This document shows positions 40,474-49,506 of a DNA stretch of 64,000 nt, one piece after another. The stretch spans positions 1 through 64,000 of the forward strand of contig NZ_NXIA01000005.1 in NCBI RefSeq assembly GCF_002412165.1, read 5' to 3'. The DNA is from Curtobacterium sp. 'Ferrero' (GTDB taxonomy: Bacteria > Actinomycetota > Actinomycetes > Actinomycetales > Microbacteriaceae). The position numbers were made by a program, and so were the translations under genes. The notes under the pieces are model-generated. The model searched no databases, was not told where the DNA came from, and saw only the letters and a list, made by a program, of their open reading frames with translations. Every line of letters begins with the position of its first letter. Positions within the stretch are counted from its first letter, which is position 1.

Positions 40474-43400
40474 CTACGCCCGCTGTACCCGCAGCGTGAC
40501 GATCTCGAACGGGCGCAGGGTGAGCACGACCGGCTCCCCGGCACCCCACGACGACGACTCGACGGGCCGTTCGAGCAGGTCGACCGCGGTGACGGACGAC
40601 ACGTCGAACCCGAACGACACCCCGACGTCGGTCGCCCGACCACCCGACGCCTCGTACAGCCGCACGACGACGTCCCCGGTGCGGTCCTCGGCGAGCTTGA
40701 CGGCCTCGACGAACACCTGCGGCGACGACACCGTCACGAGCGGCTCGACCGACGCGGAACCCGGCACCGAACGCACCGGCAGGTTGAGCCGGTAGCCGGA
40801 GTCAGCGGCGTCGAGCACCGAGGCGCCCACGCGCAGCACCGTCCGGAACACGTGGTGCCCCTGGTCGGCGGACGGGTCGGGGAACGTCGGCGCCCGCAGC
40901 AGCGACTCCCGCACGAGCGTCGTCGTCCCACCGTCCGGACGGGTCCACCGGGTGATGTCGTGTCCGTAGGTGGAGTCGTTCGCGACGGCGGCGCCGAAGC
41001 CCGGCTCCGCGACGTGCACCCAGCGGTGGGCGGAGGTCTCGAACCGCGCCGAGTCCCACGAGGTGTTCTGGTGCGTGGGTCGGTCGATGTGGCCGAACTG
41101 GATCTCGCTGGAGGCGACCGACGCCCGGACGTCGAGCGGGAACGCGAGCTTGAGGAGCTTCTGCCGCTCGTGCCAGTCGACCGCGGTCTCGACGAGGAGC
41201 TCGGCGCTGCCGGCGACGGCGGAGAACCGCGTCGTGACGGTCGACGACCCGAAGGCACGGGTCACGACGACCTCGTCGCCGTCGACGTCCACCGAGGTCG
41301 CCGTCAGCACGGTGCCGTTGCGCTGGTACGCGCGGTCGATGTCCCACGCCTCCCACTGGTTCGGGGTGTCCCGGAACACGGTGTACTGCGCGGCGGCCCC
41401 GTCCGGCGCGACGGCGTCGCGGCCGGTCGCGTGCTCGACGAGGGACACGACGTGCCCCTCGCCGTCGATGGTCGCGGTCACGACGCCGGTGTCGAACACC
41501 AGGTGGTCGCCGTCCCGGACGGGAGGCACGGCTCGCGGCGCGTCGTCAGGGGAACCACCCAGGGCGGTCACCGATCCGACGGCGACGGGCGAGGCGTTGA
41601 AGCGCACCGTCCCGCCGTCGCCGCCGGCACGCCCGGCTCCGCCGGACGGCGTCCCCTCGGTCGCGGGGGCGTCGACCACTCCGCTGCCGCGGGCATCCCC
41701 GTGCGCGGCGGTCCTCGCACCGACCCCGGCGAGGGCCTCAGCGCCGCCGTTCGCGAGCGCGGTCGTGGCGGTGCCGATGAGCTCCTCGAGGACCGCGGCG
41801 ACGCGGGCGTAGTTCTCCTCGGCGACCTCGTAGACCCAGGCGATCGAGGAGCCCGGCAGGATGTCGTGGAACTGCTGCAGGAGGACGGTGTGCCAGGCCT
41901 CCTCGAGCGCGTCGTACGGGTACTCGGCACCGAGCCGGACGGCCGCCGTCGCCGCCCAGAGCTCGGCCTCGCGGAGCAGGTGCTCCGAGCGGCGGTTGCC
42001 CTGCTTGGTGCGGATCTGCGACGTGTACGTGCCGCGGTGGAACTCGAGGTACATCTCCCCCGACCACACGGCGGGTTCGGGCAGCACGCGCTCGAGCTCC
42101 TCGAACACGTCGGCCGGGGTGCCGAGCGTGACGCGCGGCGAACCGTCGAGGTCGTGCTGGCGTCGTGCGGCGGCGACCATCTCGCGGGTGGGTCCGCCGC
42201 CGCCGTCGCCGAAGCCGTACAGGAGCATCGCGGTGTTGGCGACGCCGCGCTCCTTGTTCTGCCGTTCCCCGCGGTGCAGGTCGGCGGCGGAGACGTCCGA
42301 GTTGTAGGTGTCGGCCGGGGGCAGGTGCGTGAGGACCCGGGAGCCGTCGATGCCCTCCCAGTGGAAGGAGGTGTGCGGGATGACGTTCGTCTCGTTCCAC
42401 GAGGGCTTCTGCGTGACGAACCACTTCGAGCCCGCGGCGCGGACGATCTGCGGGAGCGCACCCGAGTAGCCGAACGAGTCCGGCAGCCAGGCCTCCGGGG
42501 TGTCGATGCCGAACTCCTCGAGGAACAGCCGCTTGCCCGCGACGAACTGCCGGGCGAGCGCCTCGCCGCCGGGCAGGTTCGTGTCGGACTCGACCCACAT
42601 GCCGCCGACGGGGATCCAGCGCCCCTCGGCGACCCGCTGCTTGATGCGTTCCCAGATGGACGGGTAGCCGTCGCGGATCCAGGCGTACTGCTGGGCGGAC
42701 GAGCAGGCGAAGGTGAACTCGGGGTCGCGGTCCATCAGGTCGAGGACGTTCGAGAAGGTGCGGGCGCACTTCCGGATCGTCTCGCGGACGGGCCAGAGCC
42801 AGGCGGAGTCGATGTGGGCGTGCCCGACGGCGACGGCGCGCTGCGCGGACCCGGCGGCCCCGACGGCGAGGAGCGGCGCGAGGACCGCGCGGGCGTCGGC
42901 TGCGGTGCCGGCGACGTCGTCGGGGTCGAGGGCGTCGGCGGCACGCTCGAGGCCACGGAGGATGTCGGCGCCGCGGGTGCCGTCGGTGGGCAACTCCGCC
43001 ATCAGGCCGCGGAGCACCCAGACGTCCTGCTGCAGTTCCCAGACGGTGTCGTCGCGTTCGACGAGCTCGAGGGCGCGCAGGCGGTAGATCGGTTCGGTGC
43101 CGGCGGTGGAGCGGGACCCGAGCGGGGTGGCGCCCTGGAACGAGTCGCCGCCGATGTCCGGGTTGGCCGCGGCCTCGACGTAGACCTCGAACGACTCCCC
43201 GGGTCCGACCTCGAGCGGGATCGTGTCGTTGAGCGGCTCGATGCCCTTGATGGTGGTGCCGTCCGGGCGCCAGGCGAGCCCCTCGGCCTGGAACCCGGGC
43301 TGGCGCTTCGAGAAGCCGAGGTCGACCCGCAGCTCCGCGGTGGTGCCGGGCGCGGTGCCGAAGTCGGCGGGGACGGTCCCGCGGACCCGGAACCAGGTGG

Positions 43401-43605
43401 TGCCCCAGGGCCGGTCGCCCCACTCGTCGCCGACCGCGAACGGGGCGTACTCGGCGGCCGCGGCGACCGCGAACGGGACGGGTTCGTCGGGGACCGTCCA
43501 CGCGGCGATCTCGACCGGTGCCGAGCGGCGCAGGACCGCCGGGTCGATGCGGTCGCGGACGAGCCGGGCGATCCGGGCTTCGACGAGGGGTTCGTCGTGG
43601 TGCAT
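40474..43605 (-). CDS. Alpha-mannosidase, glycoside hydrolase family 38
   Basis: A large cytosolic exo-mannosidase, 1043 residues. The N-terminal accessory domain (1-245) precedes the GH38 catalytic barrel: VGHAHIDSAWLWPVRETIRK near residue 258 (zinc ligands), WIPVGGMWVESDTNLPGGEA near 325, and the nucleophile Asp in AWLPDSFGYSGALPQI near 372. The middle helical bundle carries QQFHDILPGSSI near 585, and large beta domains complete the C-terminus. A Gly/Ala-rich insertion lies at about 625-660. No signal peptide is present, so oligosaccharides must be imported. The sugar ABC importer genes directly upstream on the same strand fit that role. Confidence 0.95.
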   Translation of the reverse strand: MHHDEPLVEARIARLVRDRIDPAVLRRSAPVEIAAWTVPDEPVPFAVAAAAEYAPFAVGDEWGDRPWGTTWFRVRGTVPADFGTAPGTTAELRVDLGFSKRQPGFQAEGLAWRPDGTTIKGIEPLNDTIPLEVGPGESFEVYVEAAANPDIGGDSFQGATPLGSRSTAGTEPIYRLRALELVERDDTVWELQQDVWVLRGLMAELPTDGTRGADILRGLERAADALDPDDVAGTAADARAVLAPLLAVGAAGSAQRAVAVGHAHIDSAWLWPVRETIRKCARTFSNVLDLMDRDPEFTFACSSAQQYAWIRDGYPSIWERIKQRVAEGRWIPVGGMWVESDTNLPGGEALARQFVAGKRLFLEEFGIDTPEAWLPDSFGYSGALPQIVRAAGSKWFVTQKPSWNETNVIPHTSFHWEGIDGSRVLTHLPPADTYNSDVSAADLHRGERQNKERGVANTAMLLYGFGDGGGGPTREMVAAARRQHDLDGSPRVTLGTPADVFEELERVLPEPAVWSGEMYLEFHRGTYTSQIRTKQGNRRSEHLLREAELWAATAAVRLGAEYPYDALEEAWHTVLLQQFHDILPGSSIAWVYEVAEENYARVAAVLEELIGTATTALANGGAEALAGVGARTAAHGDARGSGVVDAPATEGTPSGGAGRAGGDGGTVRFNASPVAVGSVTALGGSPDDAPRAVPPVRDGDHLVFDTGVVTATIDGEGHVVSLVEHATGRDAVAPDGAAAQYTVFRDTPNQWEAWDIDRAYQRNGTVLTATSVDVDGDEVVVTRAFGSSTVTTRFSAVAGSAELLVETAVDWHERQKLLKLAFPLDVRASVASSEIQFGHIDRPTHQNTSWDSARFETSAHRWVHVAEPGFGAAVANDSTYGHDITRWTRPDGGTTTLVRESLLRAPTFPDPSADQGHHVFRTVLRVGASVLDAADSGYRLNLPVRSVPGSASVEPLVTVSSPQVFVEAVKLAEDRTGDVVVRLYEASGGRATDVGVSFGFDVSSVTAVDLLERPVESSSWGAGEPVVLTLRPFEIVTLRVQRA

Positions 43606-43639
43606 GGGAGTGCCTTTCCTGGTTCTTCCGTGGGCCCGA

Positions 43640-44539
43640 TCAGCCCTTGATGCCGCCGGCGAGGGCGCTGCCGCCGCCGAGGCCCCTGGACACGATCACG
43701 TAGAGGGCGATGACGGGCACGGAGTAGACGATGGAGAACGCGGCGAGCTGCCCGTAGGCGACGGCGCCGTTCTGCCCGAAGAAGTTGAAGATGCTCACGG
43801 CAGCGGGCTGCTTGTCGGGCGACAGGAGCAGCACGAAGGGGACGAAGAAGTTCCCCCACGCCTGGATGAACACGAAGATGAAGACGACCGCGATCCCCGG
43901 GCGCATGAGCGGGATCACGACCCGCCAGAGCGTCGTCAGCATCGAGGCGCCGTCGGTCCACGCCGCCTCCTCGAGGACGATCGGCACCGAGTCCATGAAG
44001 TTCTTCGACATCCAGATGGCCATCGGCAGGCTGGTCGCGGCGAGGAAGAAGATGCAGCCCCACACGTTGTCGATCAGGTTGAGCGACACGAACAACGCGT
44101 AGACGGGCACCATCATGGCCGTGATGGGCAGACCGGTGCCGAACAGGATGCTGTACAGGAACGGCTTGTTGATCCGCATCCGGTAGCGCGACAGCGGGTA
44201 CGCGGCGAGGATCGCGACGACGACCGTGACCACCGCGGTGCCGCCGGAGAGCAGCAGGCTGTTCGCGAGCGGGATGAACGACAGGTCGGGCGTGAGCACC
44301 TTCGCGAAGTTGTCGAGCGTGAACTGCGACGGCACCTTCACGGAGAGCGACGCCTGGGTGTCGAGCGACGCGAGCACGAGCCAGAGCAGCGGCACCGCGA
44401 AGCAGACGGCGATGGCGAGCAGGACGACGTTCGAGACCCAGCGCATCGTGCGGCCGCGCGGCGAGGTCATGTGCAGCGCGCCGGGGGCGGTGACGGCCCG
44501 GGTGGTGGTCGTGTCGGGACGAGCGGCGGTGATCGCCAT
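43640..44539 (-). CDS. Sugar ABC transporter permease, MalG type
   Basis: A 299-residue permease with six helices after an Ala/Thr-rich tail. The coupling loop EEAAWTDGASMLTTLWRVVI is near residue 195 and the C-terminus ends GGGSALAGGIKG, both typical of carbohydrate-uptake (CUT1) permeases. It lies one base beyond the stop of its partner permease and 34 bases before the GH38 gene. Import of mannose-containing oligosaccharides is inferred from the neighbours. Confidence 0.93.
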   Translation of the reverse strand: MAITAARPDTTTTRAVTAPGALHMTSPRGRTMRWVSNVVLLAIAVCFAVPLLWLVLASLDTQASLSVKVPSQFTLDNFAKVLTPDLSFIPLANSLLLSGGTAVVTVVVAILAAYPLSRYRMRINKPFLYSILFGTGLPITAMMVPVYALFVSLNLIDNVWGCIFFLAATSLPMAIWMSKNFMDSVPIVLEEAAWTDGASMLTTLWRVVIPLMRPGIAVVFIFVFIQAWGNFFVPFVLLLSPDKQPAAVSIFNFFGQNGAVAYGQLAAFSIVYSVPVIALYVIVSRGLGGGSALAGGIKG

Positions 44540-44540
44540 G

Positions 44541-45491
44541 TCAGTCCACCTCCGGCTTCAGTGCCTTGATGTAGATGATCGAGAAGACGGCGCCGACCAC
44601 GAGCAGGATCGTCGCGATGGCGGTGCCGAATCCGAGCTGCGAGAACTTGAACGCCTCCTGGTACGCCAGGATCGGCAGCGTCGACGAGTTCGTGCCGGGG
44701 CCGCCGCCGGTCATCACGAAGATGAGGGTGAACACCGACAGGGTCTGCAGCGTGGTGAGCATCAGGTTGGTGGAGATCGAGCGACGGATCACCGGCAGCG
44801 TGATGTAGACCAGGCGCTGCCAGCCGGTGGCGCCGTCGACCTCGGCGGACTCGACGATCTCCTCCGGCACCTCCTGCACGGCGGCGGAGTAGACGAGCAT
44901 CGAGAACGCGGTGCCGCGCCAGATGTTCGCCAGGATCACGGACAGCATCGGGTACGTGTAGAGCCAGTTCGGCCCGGTGATCCCGATGGTCTTCAGGAAC
45001 TCGTTGAGCGTGCCCTGGTCGTTGAAGAACGCGTAGGCGGCGAACGAGGCGACGATCTCGGGCAGGACCCACGCGGCGACGACGAAGGTGCCGACGATCG
45101 CGCGGACCACCTTGTTCGCGTTCCGCATGAGGAAGGCGAGCGCGAGTCCGAGGACGTTCTGCCCGACGACGGCGGACGCGAGCAGGAACACGATGGTCAG
45201 GACGACGGACTTCGGGAAGTCCGGGTCCTGGAACAGCTCGACGTAGTTCTTCAGCCCGACGAACTGCTGGTCCGCGGCTCCGGCGCCGGTGAGCGCGGAG
45301 TTCGTGAACGAGCCGGAGAACGACGAGATGACGGGGCCGAGCAGGAAGATGACGAGGAGGACGACGGCGGGCAGGAGCGGGACGGCGCGGCCGACGCTGC
45401 GGAGCGGCTTCCGCCTGCGCTGCGTCGGTCCGTCGGTGCGCTTCGGCGCACCGGGCGCCGACAGGGTCGGCGCGAGGGGGGTGCTGGACAC
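44541..45491 (-). CDS. Sugar ABC transporter permease, MalF type
   Basis: A 316-residue CUT1 permease. A charged N-terminal tail (APGAPKRTDGPTQRRRK) precedes six helices. The coupling loop VESAEVDGATGWQRLVYITL is near residue 222. GTG 45491 is the start; a dispersed palindrome lies between it and the upstream binding-protein gene. No dedicated ATPase gene is present, so a shared MsiK-type ATPase encoded elsewhere is likely. Confidence 0.93.
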   Translation of the reverse strand: MSSTPLAPTLSAPGAPKRTDGPTQRRRKPLRSVGRAVPLLPAVVLLVIFLLGPVISSFSGSFTNSALTGAGAADQQFVGLKNYVELFQDPDFPKSVVLTIVFLLASAVVGQNVLGLALAFLMRNANKVVRAIVGTFVVAAWVLPEIVASFAAYAFFNDQGTLNEFLKTIGITGPNWLYTYPMLSVILANIWRGTAFSMLVYSAAVQEVPEEIVESAEVDGATGWQRLVYITLPVIRRSISTNLMLTTLQTLSVFTLIFVMTGGGPGTNSSTLPILAYQEAFKFSQLGFGTAIATILLVVGAVFSIIYIKALKPEVD

Positions 45492-45539
45492 GGTTGGTTG
45501 CCTTCCGGGTGCGGAGAGGGTTCCGAAGGTGGGGAGGGG

Positions 45540-45588
45540 ACGGACGGGAGGCGCGGTGCGCGACGCGAGCCGCGCCTCCAGTCCGTCA
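45540..45588. repeat. Dispersed palindrome between sugar-binding protein and permease genes
   Basis: GACGGACGGGAGGCGCGG and its near-complement CCGCGCCTCCAGTCCGTC enclose GTGCGCGACGCGAG. It belongs to the same family as the perfect copy at 32340. Inside this operon it may lower read-through from the binding-protein gene into the permease genes. Confidence 0.85.
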
Positions 45589-45602
45589 GGTGGTGACGAC
45601 CG

Positions 45603-46964
45603 TCAGCCGGCGGAGACGGTGTTGTCCTTGCCGACGGCCTGCTCGACCGCGGAGTCGTACGCGGCCGCCGCCTGCTTGGGCGTCTGCTGGCCGGTCATCA
45701 CCGACTCCATCGCGACCTGGATGGCGTTGGACACCTGCGAGTAGTCACTCGTCGCCGGGCGGAAGTTGGTGTGCTCCACCAGCGACGAGAAGAACTTGAA
45801 GGTCGGGTTGGCGTCCGTGTAGGCGCTGTCCTCGGCCACGTCCTTGCGCACGGCGATCTGGCTGTTCTCGGTGTCGTACTTCAGCGAGCCGTCCTTGTCG
45901 AGGAACTTCGCGATGAAGTCGAACGCGGCCTGCGGGGCCTTCGAGTTCTTGCCGACCGCGAGCGTCCAGCCACCGGACATCGAGTTGTAGCCGGGCTCCT
46001 GGCCGTTCTGCGTCGGGAACGGCGCCTGGCCCATCACGGACGACCAGTCGCTCCACGGCGCGGTGCCCGACTTCAGCCAGGTGCCGGACTGCCACGAGCC
46101 GTCGAGGTCGATCGCGAGCTTGCCCTGCGGCAGCCACGTCTGGGCGATCGTGGTGCCGACGTTGGTGTCGAGCGCCTGCTGCGGGGTCGGGCCGAGGCCG
46201 CCCTGGTAGACCTCCTTGACGAACTTCAGCGAGTCCTCGAACTGCTTCGAGCCGGTGACCCACTTCTTGTCCTTGTAGAGGGTGTTGCCGGAGCCGTCCG
46301 CGCCGTAGAGGAGCATCTCGAAGCCCTGCATGGTCGAGGCCTCGCCCTGCGCCTTGCCCGAGTAGATGTTGAACGGGATGACGCCGGAGTCCTTCTCCTT
46401 GATGGTCTTCGCCGCCGCGAGGACGTCGTCCCACGTCTTCGGCTCCCACGGGACGGGCAGGCCGACCTTCTTGAAGATGTCCTTGTTGTACCAGAGGGCC
46501 CGGGTGTCGGTGCCCATCGAGACGCCGTAGGTCTTGCCGTCGACGCCCTCACCGGCCTGCTTGGCGTTGTCGTAGAACTGGTCCCAGTCCTTCCACTTCG
46601 CCGTGTACTTGTCCAGCGGCAGGAGGTAGCCGGCCTGGGCGTCGGCCTTGATGAGGAAGGTGTCCTCGTACATGACGTCCGGCGCGGTGGCGGCCGCCTT
46701 GTTCATGAGCGCGAGCTTCGTGTAGTAGTCGTTGCCCTGCGCCTGGATCGGCACGAGGGTGACCTTCCGGCCGGGGTACTCCTTCTCGTACTCCTTCTTG
46801 ACTTCCTTCATCTGAGCGTCGAGCTGCTGGAAGGCGCCGAACTTCTGGTACGCGATCTTGATCGTGTCGCTCGAAGCGGATCCGGAGGTGGAACAACCCG
46901 CCAGACCGACCGCGGCGACTGCTGCTGCGGCGAGACCGGCGATGATTCGGGTGCGGCGTTTCAT
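45603..46964 (-). CDS. Sugar ABC transporter substrate-binding lipoprotein
   Basis: A 453-residue extracellular solute-binding protein of family 1. The signal peptide has KRRTR, a hydrophobic core and the lipobox GLAGC near residue 24. The mature protein shows typical segments APDVMYEDTFLIKADAQAG, WYNKDIFKKVGLPVPWEPKT and KLAIDLDGSWQSGTW. It is the first gene of the importer-GH38 operon and has a recognisable promoter. The ligand is probably a mannose-containing oligosaccharide, inferred from the linked alpha-mannosidase. Confidence 0.93.
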   Translation of the reverse strand: MKRRTRIIAGLAAAAVAAVGLAGCSTSGSASSDTIKIAYQKFGAFQQLDAQMKEVKKEYEKEYPGRKVTLVPIQAQGNDYYTKLALMNKAAATAPDVMYEDTFLIKADAQAGYLLPLDKYTAKWKDWDQFYDNAKQAGEGVDGKTYGVSMGTDTRALWYNKDIFKKVGLPVPWEPKTWDDVLAAAKTIKEKDSGVIPFNIYSGKAQGEASTMQGFEMLLYGADGSGNTLYKDKKWVTGSKQFEDSLKFVKEVYQGGLGPTPQQALDTNVGTTIAQTWLPQGKLAIDLDGSWQSGTWLKSGTAPWSDWSSVMGQAPFPTQNGQEPGYNSMSGGWTLAVGKNSKAPQAAFDFIAKFLDKDGSLKYDTENSQIAVRKDVAEDSAYTDANPTFKFFSSLVEHTNFRPATSDYSQVSNAIQVAMESVMTGQQTPKQAAAAYDSAVEQAVGKDNTVSAG

Positions 46965-47014
46965 CGGTGCTCCTTTGCACGGGATGTCGCGGGTGCCGTC
47001 ACCCGCGTGGGATT

Positions 47015-47043
47015 ACTCCACCGTATTTACTTATCCATGTCAA
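47015..47043 (-). promoter_or_regulatory. Promoter of the sugar importer/GH38 operon
   Basis: On the minus strand TTGACA (47043-47038), a 17-base spacer and TGGAGT (47020-47015) form a promoter about 50 bases before the binding-protein ATG. The spacer holds the A/T-rich word GGATAAGTAAATACGG, unusual in this GC-rich sequence, which could be the operator for the nearby ROK regulator. Confidence 0.7.
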
Positions 47044-47083
47044 GGGGTATTCCGGTACCGCTCCGGAACGGTCGCGGGGGCAG

Positions 47084-47220
47084 GTGCCGGATCGCTCGTA
47101 GGCGGCGGAATCGCTCGTGGGGAGCGGAATCGCTCGTAGGAGGCCGGATCGCTCGTCGGTGACCAGATCGCTCGTAGGAGCCCGGAACTTCCGGCACCCG
47201 ACGAGCGATCCGGCTTCCCA
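47084..47220 (+). repeat. 19-base CGCTCGT repeat family, locus C
   Basis: Five contiguous units run from about 47084 to 47178 (CGGCGGAATCGCTCGTGGG and variants). They are followed by AGCCCGGAACTTCCGGCACC and the inverted copy CGACGAGCGATCCGGCTTCC. GATCGCTCGT (47166-47175) pairs with ACGAGCGATC (47201-47210) around the palindrome CCGGAACTTCCGG (47182-47194). The same end structure is present at loci A and B. It lies 28 bases beyond the stop of the leftward PhzF gene. Confidence 0.92.
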
Positions 47221-47247
47221 GGTCGGACGCGATGGGAAGGCACGACC

Positions 47248-48087
47248 TCAGATCGGGGTGGCCCCGCCCGACACCGTGATGCCCCCGGACGCCGGGACGT
47301 CGACGAGCAGGACACTCGGCCGACCCACGTGCCGCCCCTGCCGGATCACGACGCGGTCCCCGGCGGACACCTTCCCGACCGCGCGGAGGTACGCCCCCGT
47401 GGCCGCCGCTGCCGATCCCGTCGCCGGGTCCTCGGTGATGCGCCCCGCAGGGAACAGGTTCCGCGCCTCGTACTCGAGGGCACCGGTGCGGTGCAGCACG
47501 ACCACGGTGCCCTCCCACCCGGCCTCCTGCTTCAGGGCGAGGAGCGTCGCAGGGTCGAACCGGAACTGGTGGAACACCTCGGCGTCGTGCAGGACGAGGA
47601 CGGGGTGCCGGTTGCCGGCCGCGGCCTCGAGCACGGGGTACCCCTCGGCGATGTCCGACGGCCGGAGTCCGGTGACGGCGTAGAGCCGCTCGAGGTGCTC
47701 CCGGTCGACCTCGCCCGTCGAGGGCTCGACACTCGTCATCGCGACCACCACCGCGCCGTGGTCGTCCGTCGAGGCGCGGACCGCCACCGGGCCGACGGCC
47801 GTCTCGAACACCCGGTCGGCCACCCCGTGCCGCTCGGCGAGGACCACCCCGAGCGCGATCGTCGCGTGTCCGCAGAACGGCACCTCGGCGCCGGGCGAGA
47901 AGTACCGCACCCGGGGGCGGTCGGTGGTCCCGCCGACGACGAACACCGTCTCGGGGTAGCCGACCCGGCGGGCTGTGGCGAGCATCTCGTCACCGGTCAT
48001 CGACGCGGCGTCGAGCACGATCCCGGCGGGGTTGCCCCCACCCGGCCCGTCGGCGAACGCGGTGTACCGGAGGATCTCGGAGGTCAC
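47248..48087 (-). CDS. PhzF-family isomerase-like protein
   Basis: A 279-residue protein of the diaminopimelate-epimerase-like fold. Supporting motifs are GGGNPAGIVLDA near residue 17, GYPETVFV with the putative catalytic Glu near 45, SPGAEVPFCGHATIALG near 68, and EDPATGSAAAATGAYL near 220. Family members isomerise trans-2,3-dihydro-3-hydroxyanthranilate or unknown small molecules; no phenazine genes are present, so the substrate is open. GTG 48087 is the start. It lies downstream of the ROK gene on the same strand. Confidence 0.92.
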   Translation of the reverse strand: MTSEILRYTAFADGPGGGNPAGIVLDAASMTGDEMLATARRVGYPETVFVVGGTTDRPRVRYFSPGAEVPFCGHATIALGVVLAERHGVADRVFETAVGPVAVRASTDDHGAVVVAMTSVEPSTGEVDREHLERLYAVTGLRPSDIAEGYPVLEAAAGNRHPVLVLHDAEVFHQFRFDPATLLALKQEAGWEGTVVVLHRTGALEYEARNLFPAGRITEDPATGSAAAATGAYLRAVGKVSAGDRVVIRQGRHVGRPSVLLVDVPASGGITVSGGATPI

Positions 48088-48131
48088 CCCACGACGCTAC
48101 CGCCGGACGCTCTGCGCCACGGGGCGGCCCG

Positions 48132-49373
48132 TCAGTGCCGGATCAGCAACGTGCTCGCCCGCGGCGACAGCGCGGCGTCGAGCACCAGGCACGCCGCTCC
48201 CACCGCGGCCACCTCGGCACCGCGGTCGCTCTCCACGACGGCGATCGGGTGCTTCGGCACGAGGATCGGCGAGTCGACGATGGCGGTGCGCGCCGCGGGC
48301 AGCGCCGCCGCCGCGATCCGCGACCAGAACGGCCCACCGAACACCACCCGGTCAAGGTCGAGCAGGTTCACGATGAGCACCGCGGCGTTGCCCATGACCC
48401 GTCCGGCGTCCGCCGCGAGGGCGTGCGCGTCGGGGTCACCGGCGTCGATCGCGGCCGCCAGCGCGTCCCAGGCCCGGTCGACCGCGGCGGCGTCGTGCAC
48501 CTCGCCGAGCTGCAGACCGCGCTCCTGCGCCACCCGCACCAGGCGGTCCGGTGCGACGGCGGCGCCGACCTCTCCCCGCGAACCGGCGCCGTCCGGGGTC
48601 CCCGCGAGCGGCCCCTGGTCGACCATGATGTGCCCGGCGTCGCCGGCGTTGGCGCCCACACCTCGGACGGGCTCGTGGTCGAGGACGAGTCCGACGCCGA
48701 AGCCGGTGCCGAAGTACACGAACGCGAAGTTCCGGGCGGAGGACTCCCCCGCGAGGAACATCTCGCCGACGGCGGCGGCCGTGACGTCCTTCTCGAGCAG
48801 CACCGGGGAGCCGGTGGCCTCGGCGACCGCGTCACGGAGCGGCACGTCCCGCCAGCGCGGCAGGAACGGCGGGTCGAGCACGACCCCGGCGTCGGCGTCG
48901 ATCGGTCCGGGGGTCGCGATGCCGACGCCGAGCACCGTGGTGTCGTCGATGCCGGCACCGGTGACGAGGGCGTCCACCGCCCCCGCGATCGTGCGCACCA
49001 CCTGGTCGGGGTCGTCGGCGGTGGGGGTCGACGTCGTGCTCTGGGCGACGACGGTGCCGGCGAGGTCGAGCAGCACGTACGTGACCACGGCGGGGTCGAC
49101 GTGCACCCCCACGGCGTACCGGCTGCCCGGCTCGAGCCGCAGGATCGTCCGGGGCTTGCCGCGTCCCGACACCACGGTGCCCGACTCGACGATCATGCCG
49201 GCCTCGATCAGGAACCGCGTGACGTTCGACACGGTCTGGGCGCTCAGGCCGGTCCGTCCGGCGAGCTCGACCCGGCTGAGGCCCTCCGGCGAGCGGCGGA
49301 CGGCGTCGAGCACCACCGTACGGTTGAACCCCCCGATCGACGGGAGGTTCGCTCCACGCCGGTGCTCTGCCAT
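48132..49373 (-). CDS. ROK-family transcriptional regulator
   Basis: A 413-residue regulator. The N-terminal winged helix (LSRVELAGRTGLSAQTVSNV, residues 32-51) is followed by a sugar-kinase-like ROK domain with VLGVGIATPGPID near 148 and YFGTGFGVGLVLD near 218. The Cys-rich zinc loop usual after the GH motif is missing: the sequence GHIMVDQGPLAGTPDGAGSR has no Cys. ATG 49373 has TATGGT six bases upstream, so it is leaderless. It probably controls the neighbouring importer-GH38 operon. A 32-base tandem repeat occupies its upstream region. Confidence 0.92.
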   Translation of the reverse strand: MAEHRRGANLPSIGGFNRTVVLDAVRRSPEGLSRVELAGRTGLSAQTVSNVTRFLIEAGMIVESGTVVSGRGKPRTILRLEPGSRYAVGVHVDPAVVTYVLLDLAGTVVAQSTTSTPTADDPDQVVRTIAGAVDALVTGAGIDDTTVLGVGIATPGPIDADAGVVLDPPFLPRWRDVPLRDAVAEATGSPVLLEKDVTAAAVGEMFLAGESSARNFAFVYFGTGFGVGLVLDHEPVRGVGANAGDAGHIMVDQGPLAGTPDGAGSRGEVGAAVAPDRLVRVAQERGLQLGEVHDAAAVDRAWDALAAAIDAGDPDAHALAADAGRVMGNAAVLIVNLLDLDRVVFGGPFWSRIAAAALPAARTAIVDSPILVPKHPIAVVESDRGAEVAAVGAACLVLDAALSPRASTLLIRH

Positions 49374-49374
49374 G

Positions 49375-49506
49375 CGGTGACCATACCGTGCGCGGATCGC
49401 CCGCCCGGCACGGTGACCACACCGCACGCCGCCCGCCCGGCACGGTGACCACACCGCACGCCGCCCGCCCGGCACGGCGACCACACCGCACGCCGCCCGC
49501 CCGGCA
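49375..49506. repeat. 32-base tandem repeats over the ROK promoter
   Basis: Units at 49411-49442 and 49443-49474 are identical, 49475-49506 differs by one base, and a diverged copy at 49375-49410 covers the ROK -10 box. Each unit contains CGGTGACCACACCG, whose ends CGGTG and CACCG are complementary. The -10 TATGGT of the ROK gene corresponds to TGTGGT in every other copy, so the array looks like a duplicated promoter/operator. Confidence 0.9.

Noticed and set aside
37352-47220. Possible CRISPR arrays at the 19-base repeat loci.
   Set aside because: Units are contiguous without unique spacers, are too short, and drift in sequence; no cas genes are present.
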